From contig JAEMWC010000951.1 in assembly GCA_016490735.1 (NCBI GenBank), positions 155,001-219,000 of the forward strand: a DNA stretch of 64,000 nt. The letters are read 5' to 3'. A model generated the notes under the pieces. The model was not told the DNA's origin and did no database searches. It saw nothing but the letters and a program-made list of their open reading frames with translations. The DNA is from Pachyseris speciosa (taxonomy: Eukaryota > Cnidaria > Anthozoa > Scleractinia > Pachyseridae). This document shows, in pieces, positions 1 to 10,915 of the stretch. How positions within the stretch are numbered: position 1 is the stretch's first letter; every line of letters begins with the position of its first letter. The position numbers and the translations under genes were made by a program.

Positions 1-1439
1 GGACTGGGTAAGCTGGGTGGCCAAATGACGAGCATTGCAAGCCAAGAGAAGTGCATGCGCACAAGCCCTGGGCAAACGGGCACAGTTAGACTCAAGTTTT
101 CAACTTGCGGCTACTTGTGAGACTGTTTGGCCAGGGCTTAACTAAACATTAAATTGTTGTTAATTTGCAGAGGTGGTGGTGCAAGGTGATCAAGCAGGAC
201 ATTTCCAGCAGGATGTAACACTTTAAATCTGAGTTTACTTGGAGGTACAGTAATATTAATGACACCGTGTTGCTGATTCCGATGATAAAATTTAAACTTA
301 TTTATTAGAAATCAGAAGACAGCTAATTTTTCCTGGAGACAATCCATTTTATGCCACATTACCAACACCAATAACTTAACAACATGATACAAATGCATGT
401 AACATCAATTTAATGGAAACCCTGGAAAATAATCCGAGCTCCAGAAGGGATTTGAATAATACGATCTATAAATTTATTATTGTTCCTCATTTCCACCTTT
501 CATTTTCTTACAGCAGTATATTACGTGATAGGTACCAGCTTGTGATGCTATCAATAAGCAGAATTTAATATGCCAAAAATTTTGGGCTGCAAATTTTGTC
601 CCTTTGATTGGATGTCAATAATTGGCATAGATTGTTTCTCATTGTTTCCATACATGTACTGTAAGTTATTTCAGATTTCAAAGTTGCTATTTTTGTCGTT
701 ACTTTTTTCCTGTGAGGGGTGTGCAGGGTTTCTCTTGAGTGATCAATAGGGATTATCTAGCATCCCCACCACATTTATACACAGTGGAAACTGAGGAGTC
801 TGAAGAGGACAACAGTTAATAGGCCATCCCATTGTCTTGTTCTTTGTTTGTGTAATTAGATGATCATGCCTACATTGTACCATGAAAGTGATGACGAATT
901 GCAACCAATGATAGGAACATTGATTGGTAAGAAAGATTAAATGATTAGATTTCTTTAATAATGGTGTAGATGCTGTAAATTATACAGCTACTCAGTGTGA
1001 AATAATTATAGGGTTTGATTCTAGGTATTGATTCAGCACTTTAGGTTTCATGAGTACAACTGGAACCCTGTTAATACGGACACCAATAAGGGACATGCCA
1101 AAGTGCCCCGTTATGTGAGTGTCCATATCAAAAGGACTCATCGTGGTTTTTATATGTTAAAAGGGATTTGGATGATGGAAAACCTCAATGCAGCCAGATG
1201 CCACCAAGCATTGATTACCTGACTGCAAGAATGATAACTAAATTCTTGCGCAACAATTAAAAAACCCACTCTGACAAAAAAACAACAAAATACTAGGGCA
1301 AACTCAAAAAATGAAGAATGACTCTTTCCCTACACTCAGTCGAGCTCTCGACCATAGATATTCCGCAGTTTGCTTAAAGATAGCCACATTTTGTTAACCA
1401 GCCTGTGACAATAATCAGCTTCTGAAAGCGATCTCATTT
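1..1439. other. No gene recognised; one exon-like segment
   Basis: I see no recognisable coding region, RNA gene or clear repeat boundary here. One short exon-like piece lies at 860-926 (+). It is preceded by an acceptor-like TTAG, followed by a GTAAGA donor, and encodes acidic residues (about HESDDELQP). An acidic run at about 781-815 also ends in a stop. These could be remnants of a decayed acidic gene like the one at 10-18.6 kb, but the evidence is weak. The open frame at 1028-1222 has no family signature. Confidence 0.4.
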
Positions 1440-1566
1440 CATACCACGAGAGAAACTAGGACCTCAAAACGATCTTTTTGGACTGGGACTGGCATGAATG
1501 TAGCTTAGACGTGTCTGTGAGAGCTCCGCTCGTTTTTCTACCCGACGTATTGGATATAACTCGCCT

Positions 1567-2481
1567 ATGGGTGATTTTCATTCGTTCGGGAAGCGGAAAT
1601 CGAAACCAAGGAACAGCTCTAGTTCTTCGGAGTCTAAGTCGCCTTTAGATAAACGACAACGTGAAACAGTTAACCTCGAGAATCAAAATGAGCAGAGAGA
1701 AGTGTTTGAGGAGAAGCCACGTGGCGAGGACGAAGTCAATTCTGTAGCTTTAAAAATGGATATGGATATGGATGTCACGTCAAAATTAGACCAAATATTG
1801 GCTAAGCTTGCTAAATTGGATGCTATTGAGGCTTCCCTGAATGAATTTCGCCAAAAGATGATCAAAGTGGAGAGCGAGGTTAGCAAACTGAAGGAAGGCG
1901 CGGGAGAGGCGAAGAAAAGATTAGATGAGATGGATAACGGCCTGCAGTGGCTTAATACTGAAGTTAACGACATTCAAGGTAAGATTAAGGATCTAGAACG
2001 TTCAAAGGAGGACTTGTACACGAAACAACTATACGCGGAGTCGTACAGTCGCAGAGAAAATTTGAAGTTCTTCGGAATTGAAGAGAGAGAAACAAAAGCA
2101 GATTCAGAAGACGGTGAGAAAGTGAACACGCGTGATATTCTTATTGATTTCTTGGAAAATGAGCTAGGTATGGACAAACCGGCTGAGAAAATAGATCTGC
2201 AAAGAGTTCATCGCCTTGGAAAACCTGCGGCAGGAAAGATAAGACCCATAATTGCGAGATTCTTACGATATCCCGACAGAGAGAAAGTTTTGAGGGCGTC
2301 TTTCGGCCTTAATCGCGCGTCAGAGATAAAAGTTCTGGAGGACTTTCCGAAGGAAATAATTGAACGAAGAAGAAAACAAATGCCCAAATTGAAGGAGGCG
2401 AAAAATAAAGGACTAAAAGTTGCTTTTAGCAAAGCTGAACCTGATAAGTTGTTTATAAACGGAAAATTTGCTCCTATGTAA
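1567..2481 (+). CDS. LINE ORF1 protein, coiled-coil RNA-binding (Transposase_22-like)
   Basis: The 304-residue protein would package LINE RNA as a nucleoprotein particle. Residues 1-50 are basic and serine rich. Residues about 70-160 form a coiled coil with heptad-like L/I/M spacing, expected to drive trimerisation in this family. From about 160 an RRM-like core begins, with the motif ESYSRRENLKFFGIEE. A basic C-terminal domain follows, with RVHRLGK and a region rich in R/K (RYPDREKVLRA). This order matches L1-type ORF1 proteins, and 304 residues is close to the usual 300-400. The ATG at 1567 is the first in a long frame and follows the presumed 5' UTR. It is separated from ORF2 by 383 bp. 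Family assignment comes from recall of motif order rather than a search. Confidence 0.8.
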   Translation: MGDFHSFGKRKSKPRNSSSSSESKSPLDKRQRETVNLENQNEQREVFEEKPRGEDEVNSVALKMDMDMDVTSKLDQILAKLAKLDAIEASLNEFRQKMIKVESEVSKLKEGAGEAKKRLDEMDNGLQWLNTEVNDIQGKIKDLERSKEDLYTKQLYAESYSRRENLKFFGIEERETKADSEDGEKVNTRDILIDFLENELGMDKPAEKIDLQRVHRLGKPAAGKIRPIIARFLRYPDREKVLRASFGLNRASEIKVLEDFPKEIIERRRKQMPKLKEAKNKGLKVAFSKAEPDKLFINGKFAPM

Positions 2482-2864
2482 ATATTGTTATTAGTCTCCT
2501 TTCGCCATTTGTCATTATTCAATGCTACTCATTAGGAACGTTTTCTTTACGCTTTAAAACAATTCACACCTAGTAGGCTTTGTACCCCAATCAAAGGAAA
2601 ATTGGGTCGGTAAATGAGATCGGGAGCTCCCCTGAGACCCTTTAACAACTATTTCAAGCAGGTAACCATGCCGTTCAAGTTAGTTTCTTGGGCTGGGTGC
2701 GTGCTGGGGCAGTTCCCTGTAGGTTTTTCTTTGTTAACATTGGATGTCAGTAGTTTAGTTTGTTTTTTTTACGTCTAGATGGTTTAGTAACTTATCTTTT
2801 TTCAAGTCTTGGCTCAAACAATTAAGGAGGCGCTTTTACAATTATTTGATTTCTTCACTTAGCT
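2482..2864 (+). other. Inter-ORF spacer of the LINE
   Basis: This non-coding spacer lies between ORF1 and ORF2 of the LINE. It has no overlap or stop-start coupling signal; ORF2 translation would need re-initiation or an internal entry. It contains T-rich runs and no recognisable repeat. Confidence 0.6.
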
Positions 2865-5800
2865 ATGGATCGCTCCCCGGTTGATAACGTTAATTTTAAA
2901 ATTGTTTCTTTAAATGCTCGAGGGATTCGGGATTTTACTAAAAGAAAAGCAATATTTAATTGGTTACATAAGCAAAATGCTGATATTGCCTTTCTAAAGG
3001 AAACTTATAGCACTCCGGATATTGTTGAAAGTTGGCGATTTCAGTGGCCCGGGAAAATGTACTTTTCTCACGGTACCAATCATAGCAGAGGTGTTCTGAT
3101 TTTAATAAGTGACAAATTACAATTTGAAATGAAAAACACTAAGTCTGATTCTAATGGTCGTTACGTTCTTATAGATGCTCTGATTCAAGACTCTCTGTTT
3201 TCATTACTAAACATTTACGCCCCAAACATAACATCTGAGCAATGTTCTTTTTTTTTTTCAAGAATTTTGTCAACTTTAGATGAAATGGATGGGACGTTTA
3301 GTAGTCAGTTGATCATCGGAGGTGATTTTAACGCTCATCTAGATGAAGAATTGGACAATTATGGTGGACGTGTTGATAAAAAAGACTCGGTTAAAAATAT
3401 TATGGAGATTAAACTGGCATACGATCTCGTTGATATTTGGCGAATTAGGAACCCTAACAAAAGAAAGTTTACTTGGAGACAAAAGAAACCTCTTATTCAG
3501 CGACGCCTAGATTATTGGTTAATTAGTGATGGTCTTCAGGACTTTATTGAAGATTCAGATATAATACCTTCTATTAAATCCGACCACTCGGCCATTACTT
3601 TGCAGATTAATAGTTTTGAGGACAAAGTCCGGGGCCCATCACATTGGATCTTTAACTCTAGCCTTTTACATGATGACAACTACCTTAATCTTATTGCCTC
3701 TAGTTACCAAGATTGGTTAACAGAATTTCAAGAGGTGAGCGACAAAAGACTCCTCTGGGACTTGGTCAAATATAAAATCAGACAATGTACTATTTCTTAT
3801 AGTAAAACAAAGGCAAAAGACAGAAGGAATAAACTTACCGATCTTGAAAAGAAACTTAAAGAAAGTGAAGAACTTTGTGCTTGTAATCCTACTGAACAGA
3901 ATATACTGCAGCTTGAAGAACTTAAAAGTGAATATGACTCGGAGTACGACTACATTACTCGTGGAAACATTATACGGTCCAAAGCTACTTGGTATGAAAA
4001 AGGAGAAAAAAATAACAAATACTTTTTGGGTCTTGAAAAATCCAGAAATAAGAAAAACTGTATTCGAAAGTTGTTTGACAAGCAAGGACGAGTAGTGACA
4101 AACTGCAAAGCTATTATGGCTGAATTAAAAGGATTCTATCAAGATCTATACGCTAATAGGGATTCAGATTCCGATGAAGATGTTTTCCATTCCTTTCAGA
4201 CTCAGAACGTTAACATACCAAAGTTATCGGATAACCTAAGCCAACAGTGTGATGGATTGCTGACTTACACTGAATGTTATACAGCTCTAGAGAAATTTGA
4301 AAATAATAAATCACCGGGAAATGATGGCCTTACGGCTGAGTTCTACAAAGCGTTTTGGCCAATTTTAGGTACTCTTCTGGTAGACTCTTTAAATGCTGCA
4401 TATTTAAATGGCAAACTGTCAAATTCCCAGCGGCAGGCAATTATTCGGTTAATTGAAAAGAAAGACAAAGATAGAAGATATGTGGATAATTGGAGACCGA
4501 TATCGTTGCTAAATGTGGACTATAAAATCGGATCCAAAGCTCTAGCAATAAGGCTCGAAAAGACTCTCCCATTTATCATTCATGAAAACCAATGCGCATA
4601 TGTCAAGGGGAGAACGATCTTTGACGCAGTGAGATCAATAAATGATGTGATGGAGTATACCAAACTACAGAATATTCCGGGCCTTATGACAACATTTGAC
4701 TTTAAGAAAGCTTTTGATTCTTTAAGCTGGAAGTATTTGTTTCATACGCTAAAAGTTTTTAATTTTGGCGACTCCTTTTTGCACTGGATTAGAATACTTT
4801 ACTCGGACATCTCAAGCTGTATTATGAATAATGGCTTCGCATCTGATATCTTTGAGGTCAATAGAGGAGTTCGCCAGGGGGATCCTTTGTCACCATACCT
4901 ATTTATTATTGCCCTTGAAATTGTCAATATAAGTATTCGTGAAAATAATGACATTAAAGGAATCAAAGTTGGTAAATGTGAAGTTAAACTCAGCGTCTTT
5001 GCTGACGATCTGACAACTTTTGTTAGCGATACACAGTCCTTTTTCTTGCTGCAAGGTCTCTTAGAGAGATTTGGTAGAATTTCTGGACTAAGGTTGAACG
5101 AAGAGAAAACAGAAGCGTATTGGCTTGGTAGCATTCATGATTCGCCAGAGTATATAGGCGTCGACAAAGTTAACAAACCAATGAAAATTTTAGGCATTTT
5201 CTTTACGTATAACTGGCAAAAGTATCAGGAGCTCAACTTTGAAAATATTATTAGGTCCATCCAAAAATCTATTAATGCATGGCGGTGGAGAAACTTAACA
5301 CTGATTGGTAGAATTCAAATTATTAAGACCTTTGCAATTCCCAAATTTATGTTCCGGGCATCGTTAATCCCTTTAACAAAAGAGATTGTGAAGCAGGTGA
5401 ATACTGTTCTTTTTAATTTTATTTGGAATTCGGGAAAAGATAAAATAAAGCGCCTCACGCTTATAAGTGACTATAAAGATGGTGGATTGCGTATGCCACA
5501 TATTGAAACACTTATCAAGGCTCAAAGAATCATGTGCATGAAGAAATATCTCGACGGTCATAACAGTACCTGGAAATTGTTTCTCGATGACTATCTTGCT
5601 GACTTTGGGGGCGCTTTCTTAACTAAATGTAATTACGATGTACGATTTTTGCCGAGGACTCTTCCTAAATTTTACAAGGAATGCTTAACTGAATGGGCGC
5701 TTTATAAGATATCACCAGTTACCACTCTACCTGATGTGCTAAATGAAATCATATGGAATAACAAGTTCTTGTGTATAAATGGAAAACCCTTGTTTAGGAA

Positions 5801-6629
5801 CAAACTTCTAAGGAAAGGATTTCTTACTGTAAGTGATATTTTGACTGATTTTGGTAGAATGAAATCATGGAGCACATTACAAAATGAAAACGTAACCGGT
5901 GCGGAGTATTTTGTCCTTATGAGTGTCTTTGACTCTATTCCATCGGAGTGGAAGACCCTTTTAAGGGACATGCCAAACACTTTGCCCGAGGCTCACGAAC
6001 CGCAAGGCTCTATATTTCCCTCTTGTTCCAGAAACTTATATTGGCAACTAATCAAGAAAATTAAGAAACCCCCGATTTCAATATCTAAATACGAACTTTT
6101 ATTTCCATTACATGACTTATCTTGGAAAGACATTTATCTTCTCCCTAGAAGTGCTTCACTAGACTCGAAGATAAGAGAATTTCAGTATAAGGTTTTAAAT
6201 AGAATCCTTTATGTAAATAAAGTCCTCTATAAAATAGGAATAGTCAGTTCACCTTTGTGTACTTTTTGTCAAACATCAGAGGAATCCCTCGAGCATCTAT
6301 TTATACATTGTCCATTTTCAAGTGCCTTTTGGCTTTCTGTAGTTGAATGGTTGAAAAATTATTTTTCTACAATTCAGTGTTTGACAGGTGCGAGTATAAT
6401 GTTTGGGCTCTTTGGAAAAGAAACGCAATTAATTAACCATATTGTATTACTAGGTAAACAAGTTATTTTCCAATGTAGACATCTTAACGTGAATCCTTCC
6501 CTTTCACTTCTTAAAACAAAAATAAAAATTGCTTATCAATTGGAGCGTGTCATAGCTGAGCAAAATGATATTGTAGATAGTCATAATGAGAAATGGAAAG
6601 CGATACTCCATCATATTCAAAACCTCTAG
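2865..6629 (+). CDS. LINE ORF2: APE endonuclease and reverse transcriptase
   Basis: The 1254-residue polyprotein would nick target DNA and reverse-transcribe LINE RNA there. Residues about 10-240 are an apurinic-type endonuclease: N in SLNARG, E in FLKETYS, GGDFN near 151, and SDH near 239 are all present. A charged linker (about 300-400) precedes the RT. The RT carries FKKAFDSL, GVRQGDPLSPYLF and the catalytic FADD near residue 712. The C terminus has a CTFC...H...C zinc-binding motif near 1131-1150, as in the L1/Tx1 group. Length is typical of full-length ORF2, with no frameshift or stop. The ATG at 2865 lies just before the conserved endonuclease start. An intact ORF2 suggests recent mobility; activity is inference. 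Confidence 0.9.
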   Translation: MDRSPVDNVNFKIVSLNARGIRDFTKRKAIFNWLHKQNADIAFLKETYSTPDIVESWRFQWPGKMYFSHGTNHSRGVLILISDKLQFEMKNTKSDSNGRYVLIDALIQDSLFSLLNIYAPNITSEQCSFFFSRILSTLDEMDGTFSSQLIIGGDFNAHLDEELDNYGGRVDKKDSVKNIMEIKLAYDLVDIWRIRNPNKRKFTWRQKKPLIQRRLDYWLISDGLQDFIEDSDIIPSIKSDHSAITLQINSFEDKVRGPSHWIFNSSLLHDDNYLNLIASSYQDWLTEFQEVSDKRLLWDLVKYKIRQCTISYSKTKAKDRRNKLTDLEKKLKESEELCACNPTEQNILQLEELKSEYDSEYDYITRGNIIRSKATWYEKGEKNNKYFLGLEKSRNKKNCIRKLFDKQGRVVTNCKAIMAELKGFYQDLYANRDSDSDEDVFHSFQTQNVNIPKLSDNLSQQCDGLLTYTECYTALEKFENNKSPGNDGLTAEFYKAFWPILGTLLVDSLNAAYLNGKLSNSQRQAIIRLIEKKDKDRRYVDNWRPISLLNVDYKIGSKALAIRLEKTLPFIIHENQCAYVKGRTIFDAVRSINDVMEYTKLQNIPGLMTTFDFKKAFDSLSWKYLFHTLKVFNFGDSFLHWIRILYSDISSCIMNNGFASDIFEVNRGVRQGDPLSPYLFIIALEIVNISIRENNDIKGIKVGKCEVKLSVFADDLTTFVSDTQSFFLLQGLLERFGRISGLRLNEEKTEAYWLGSIHDSPEYIGVDKVNKPMKILGIFFTYNWQKYQELNFENIIRSIQKSINAWRWRNLTLIGRIQIIKTFAIPKFMFRASLIPLTKEIVKQVNTVLFNFIWNSGKDKIKRLTLISDYKDGGLRMPHIETLIKAQRIMCMKKYLDGHNSTWKLFLDDYLADFGGAFLTKCNYDVRFLPRTLPKFYKECLTEWALYKISPVTTLPDVLNEIIWNNKFLCINGKPLFRNKLLRKGFLTVSDILTDFGRMKSWSTLQNENVTGAEYFVLMSVFDSIPSEWKTLLRDMPNTLPEAHEPQGSIFPSCSRNLYWQLIKKIKKPPISISKYELLFPLHDLSWKDIYLLPRSASLDSKIREFQYKVLNRILYVNKVLYKIGIVSSPLCTFCQTSEESLEHLFIHCPFSSAFWLSVVEWLKNYFSTIQCLTGASIMFGLFGKETQLINHIVLLGKQVIFQCRHLNVNPSLSLLKTKIKIAYQLERVIAEQNDIVDSHNEKWKAILHHIQNL

Positions 6630-6820
6630 ACGTATGGTTTTTTTTTTTACTTACGCAATAGATGACTTGATGAGTCAATGTAAAGAAGACATTTATCTTT
6701 ATTTTACTTACTGAGCAGCACAGCATTTTTTGCGTTTTTTTCATTTATTGTCTGTATGTATTAGTGTTGTAATTAACAGGTGTAATTATTCATAGTATTT
6801 ACTATTATTCTAATTTTTTA

Positions 6821-6821
6821 A

Positions 6822-6852
<31 letters not shown>

Positions 6853-6868
6853 TATTATTATTATTATC
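6821..6868 (+). repeat. (ATT)n tract in the LINE 3' UTR
   Basis: A trinucleotide microsatellite of about 16 units sits 50 bp before the LINE polyadenylation signal. It probably belongs to the element's 3' UTR rather than to the target. Confidence 0.8.
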
Positions 6869-6897
6869 AACAATTGTAATTGCTTTATTTGTGATTC

Positions 6898-6903
6898 AAT
6901 AAA
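6898..6903 (+). terminator. Polyadenylation signal AATAAA of the LINE
   Basis: A canonical AATAAA lies 270 bp after the ORF2 stop and about 20 bp before an A-rich stretch, as expected for a LINE 3' end. Confidence 0.6.
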
Positions 6904-7157
6904 AGCTATTAAAAAGAAAATCTTTGTAGTTAAAGAAGTGTTGAGAAAATTGAAGGACAATGACAGCTGTTTTAGGTCATATTTTACATTTTTGTAACAA
7001 ATTTTATTGGTAGCATTAATTATGGGGTCATGGTTAATCTTTTGCATCATGAAAGAAAGTTTCTGAAATTACCCAAACTTTTTTTTATATTATTGGGACA
7101 ACTTGTGTCAGTACATGTATGTCATGTGCAGTGTTTTATCAGTATTACAACAAAGAC

Positions 7158-7230
7158 TAGCCTGCGTGCAGATGTCTCCTATTTCCTTTGATGCTTGCGG
7201 GAAAGGGACGTCTGCGAAACAGCGTCGTTA
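7158..7230. repeat. Short hairpin repeat (MITE end-like)
   Basis: The segment folds on itself: a left arm beginning GCAGATGTCTCC and a right arm ending GACGTCTGC are separated by a short loop. The wording starting AGCCTGCGTGCAG resembles termini of MULE-type elements seen elsewhere in this window (44375). No partner end was found, so it may be a fragment. Confidence 0.4.
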
Positions 7231-8228
7231 ATCGTGTTCACTTCCAGTTCCCTGCTGTTTTCCCAGCATCTTGGGAAAGAAATGTGATTGGTAGCCAGAT
7301 AGTGGTCTTTGTTCAAGCGAACTCTGATTGGTCTTTTTCTAAAACAGATTTTATAATGTATGCATGCATTATGCCTCCCAAAATTTTTTCATTTCAAATG
7401 GATCAAAACATACATGGTTACTGTGATTTTCAGCCATCGAAAAGTTGAGCGACAGAAATCTTGTGCAAGGTCACAGAGCATTTACATGTACATATAACGT
7501 TTAGCAAGAAATTCTTTCTCTTCAGTTCACTGTGGATCCAACATCAGCTTATATTTCAAAACAGTGTCTCAGGAAACTCAGTGCAAAACCGACATAGACT
7601 TCCCAACAACTTATGAAAAATTGACGAGGAGATTTTTGAAGATTACCGTCGCCAATCTTTTAAAACAGGAGCGTCAGCTGCTCTTGAGAAACAAACAACA
7701 AATGACAAATTCTCCTAGATGAATCTGTTTCTTCTTGGCCAAACAATCGTGACTCCTTGCTATAAAAGCTATCTTCAACACTCATTAAGGTCTTCCCTAC
7801 GCCTTGTAATGCCGTGTAATTCCCAATTCTCCTGTTAGGCCTGTGATCAATGATCGAGTAGCTGAAGAGTCTGGAAATGAATATAAGACTGTAGTGCAAG
7901 TCAAGCCTCATTGGCCAAGTAAAACCAAAGTGAACCCACTGACTCAAGAGTTAAAAAGGTTGGGGAAAATGTGTCAGGGTACATGCATACAACACTGATA
8001 TGTCTTATACTAAACCTGTTGATATGGGCCATATATGGCCCAAGTATGGAGATGATATGGCATAACCTAAATTGGGCCCTCTATGGATAATACATGGATT
8101 TGACCAGTATGGGCTATTGCTTGCCATATCAAACCCATACTTGGCATGCACTGTCTTCATTCAGTTCTAACTCTATTGTCCTTTACTATTGGATTGCTAT
8201 GTACAAATGTATTTGGCAGCATAGATGC
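7231..8228. other. No gene recognised
   Basis: Short open frames here have no family signature. A perfect 16-bp palindrome GGGCCATATATGGCCC lies at about 8026-8041 inside a stretch of ATATGG/CCATAT words. Nothing else is supported. Confidence 0.4.
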
Positions 8229-8442
8229 TGTGGTTCATATTTTATTTTTTGGTTAAATTTTTTCAATCCAGTTTACTTTTTCAAACTACAGTGTAGTTTA
8301 CATGTTTTGTATGTTTTTCAAACCAGTTTATTTTTTTTAGAATCATGGGAAGGGAAGTTTTTCTTCAATAAACAAACTTTATTTCCTTTCTTAAACTGAA
8401 CTTACATGTACCTCAAAAAAGTTACACAAAAACGTTAAATAA

Positions 8443-8500
8443 AGGGTTAGGGTTAGTGGTTAGGGGGGTTACGGATTGGGTTTAGGGGGTAGGGTTAGGC
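8443..8500 (+). repeat. Degenerate telomere-like TTAGGG tract
   Basis: The segment reads AAAGGGTTAGGGTTAG, then imperfect variants of GGGTTAG and GGGTTTAGG over about 60 bp. It matches the metazoan telomere unit TTAGGG but is short and embedded in a larger repeat, so it is interstitial. Confidence 0.6.
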
Positions 8501-8599
8501 ACTGATCTTATTATTTAGGCCTAAACCCATATTTTAAATGGTTAGCTTTTATGGAAGGGTTAGGGAGACTATGCTTTAATGTTATTTGTTGTAGTATGA

Positions 8600-8685
8600 A
8601 AGTTATTCCTTTGTCTCCTAACCCTAATCATTCATAGGAGACAAAGGTATGAAATAATTTCAATAATTGCATACTACAACATATA
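8600..8685. repeat. Inverted repeat around CCTTTGTCTCCT
   Basis: CCTTTGTCTCCT and its complement AGGAGACAAAGG flank a 16-bp spacer. The similarity extends outward imperfectly to GTTGTAGTATG on the left and CATACTACAAC on the right. This could be a small hairpin MITE nested in the larger foldback element. Confidence 0.55.
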
Positions 8686-9963
8686 ATAATTATGTTTGTA
8701 CTACAAAGCCTGTATGTTGTTTTATCAGAACTCATCTTTGGTCATGCCAGCTACCAGTTATAATTTATTAAATAATTCAAGAAATGGATAATTTAGTTAA
8801 TGGTAACAATTTTAAAGTTGTAAATTGACATTTTACATGTTACAGTAATCAGTTGGCCACTTGACATAATACAAGAGTTGTGAAACTGTGGCCACCCTTG
8901 TATTCTATTGTTGTATTACATCATTTTAATTTACAACCTTATTACCTTTTTACAATCTCACATGATATTAACAAGGCTGTGAGGGAAAATTTTTGGGAGC
9001 CCAAAACTCTGAACCTTTGAAATCCTGGGTGCCCAGCATAATAATTGTGTGAAAAAATTAAGATTTCTTTGTCACCCAAAATTAAGGCAAATTAAAGTAA
9101 GTCGCTAGGGGCCCCCGGGCTCTGCTAGAGCTCAGCCTTGGTTAAGTTACACAGGTTATCTATGTATGTGTTACAGTACTGTCTCAGAGCACCCAGGATT
9201 TCAGTAGTTGCTGTCTAATACTATGATAAGCGCTGACAAACTTTGTGTGGTGATCTCTCACTGACATGAGCCAAGTGTGTGGATTGGAACATTTGCAGGC
9301 ACAATTTCTGAAGCCACCATCAATAAGGTTGAAGAAAACAACTTTGTAGTGGTCCCTATACAGGTTTCACCTATAAGAAAGAAAAACGTAATCTTAAAAA
9401 AATGTTGTTAAATTCTTTTTGTAACACCCCCCCCCCCAAAAAAAAAAATTCCATGCCCCATTTTTTCAACCACACCCCAAAATTAAAAGCCCTTTTTAGA
9501 CATTTGATAAGAACAAACCAGTTTAAAAATAATAAACTGGTTTGAAAAAATATACTAGTTTGAAAAAAGTAAACTGGATTGAAATAAATTTAAACCAAAA
9601 TAAAATTTCAACCACAACAGATATACACATAAAGATGTCATGAAAGGCTGGCTGAAAAGACAGTTGAAGTACAGTGTACATGTATGCCAGCTGTTCAAAA
9701 AACATACAATGTAACTGTTGGCTTTAGTTTGGGACCGTTTGGACCATGAAACTTCTATTTTTGTTGCAGATATTGTTGAGTACTCTTAAATATGGAAGAG
9801 GTCAAGATTGTGTAATATTCACTTTTCTCCCATACCTGTCTGTCTGTTTCTCAGAGAGGAGAGTGGTTGTATGGAGGAGAAAGGAGAGAGGAAAACATCA
9901 ATGGCTTCAGTGGGCACTTGCACAAGTCTAGTAATAATTTTTCATGTAATTATTTTTTTGTAG

Positions 9964-10512
9964 GCTCAAATTAAGCGAAAGAGGGGTCAGAAGGTGCCAC
10001 TACTTTTAACAAAGGAGGTCAAAGAAACAATCAACGAAGTGAAGTTGGCATTAATCAAGAAAACCCCTCCCTATTTGCAGCAACTGGAAGTGGTTCATTA
10101 GCTCATTTGAGACCATGGGAGTGCATTCATGAAGAAGGTCATCACTAGTGATGTGTTAAACCTGGAAAAACCTGAAGCTGTAACAAGTACCAGGCTTCAA
10201 AAATATGTAGCTACTGTATCACAAATCGTGGACCTTCAGGAGAATGAACTTGATTGGTTTGCTCGCCACTCAGGCCATGAAATCTCTGTCCACAGGGAGT
10301 ATTACAGGTTACATGAATCAACCATTGAGCTTGCAAAATTGGAAAGATCCTTACCACGGTTGATGAGGGAAAAACAAGGCATTGGGCTGGGAAATCCCGA
10401 GATGCTATTAACCTGGACAGAACCATTGATCCAATTGCAGGTAGGCTTAAAGGCGTTTTGCCATCAGGAAACCCAGATTCAATCCTTAGTCACAGCTTCT
10501 GAAGCAGCTTAA
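9964..10512 (+). pseudogene. Decayed tyrosine-recombinase-like domain (start of a multi-exon gene)
   Basis: An acceptor-like TTTTTGTAG precedes coding that begins with a run including RGQKVPLLLTKEV. After a frame change the reading continues through SLFAATGSG and LRPWEC. A second frame change leads to the open frame from 10129, with TSTRLQKYVAT and LDWFARHSGHEISVHREYYRL. I recall this order from a multicopy animal family whose C-terminal part looks like a tyrosine recombinase (R-helix, G-H, final Y). The usual arginine in the LRK position is Q here, so the active site is damaged. With at least two frameshifts this copy is a pseudogene. The exons at 15-18.6 kb appear to be its downstream parts. 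Confidence 0.55.
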
Positions 10513-10875
10513 GTATTTTCTGGCAAGTAAAGTAACACAACATTAAGTTATAAAGTGTTGTTGTGATTTCATCATGTGCGACTATTAAATTTACCAAAGG
10601 AACCAACTGTCAGTTGTTGCACATTGAGTTACCTACAGTGGAACCACTGTTAAGAGGACACCCTCAGAATGAAGGGTAATAATTTCAATGGAGTCTTGCT
10701 AGTATTATATTATGTCTTTTGAGATGAAGCTATTATTGGACCTTTGCCTCTTGGAGACTCAACTTATTTTTATTTTAAATGACTGTGAATATATCATCAC
10801 TCACAGCTATGTTATGAACTCCCCGCTGTAAGCGTATTGAGAATTTTAAATGTGCTGACAAATACTTTGCTATTG

Positions 10876-10911
<36 letters not shown>
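10513..10911. other. Non-coding; upstream flank of the 3.8 kb insertion
   Basis: No gene is seen. The last 75 bp (GAGAATTTTAAATG through TACTTTGCT and (ATT)n) recur at 15532-15587, which shows where the neighbouring tandem unit ends and the large repeat was inserted. Confidence 0.5.

Positions 10912-10915
<4 letters not shown>

Larger units (their letters stand above)
1440..6925 (+). mobile_element. Full-length L1/Tx1-like LINE retrotransposon
   Basis: This is a non-LTR retrotransposon with two non-overlapping ORFs: a coiled-coil RNA-binding ORF1 (1567-2481) and an endonuclease/reverse transcriptase ORF2 (2865-6629). About 120 bp or more of 5' UTR is visible; its true start is uncertain and 1440 is an estimate. 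The 3' UTR carries an (ATT)n tract at 6821-6868 and an AATAAA signal at 6898-6903, then an A-rich end near 6922. Both ORFs lack internal stops and all key catalytic motifs are present, so the copy looks young. I could not identify target-site duplications by eye. Clade assignment (L1/Tx1 group) rests on the two-ORF layout, the APE-type endonuclease and the C-terminal CCHC-like motif. Confidence 0.85.
8229..9622. mobile_element. Foldback-type element with about 90-bp inverted ends
   Basis: The left end (about 8229-8340) and the right end (about 9525-9622) are inverted copies of each other. Both contain, in matching order, CAATCCAGTTTAC, a run of Ts, CAAACTA and CAAACCAGTTTATT. The interior has telomere-like repeats, a 12-bp dyad and no coding frame. 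This fits a non-autonomous foldback or MITE-like DNA element. No clean target duplication was found, so exact termini are uncertain. Divergence between arms suggests it is old. Confidence 0.55.

Noticed and set aside
8443..8500. True chromosome end
   Set aside because: The telomere-like tract is short, degenerate and flanked on both sides by ordinary repeat DNA.
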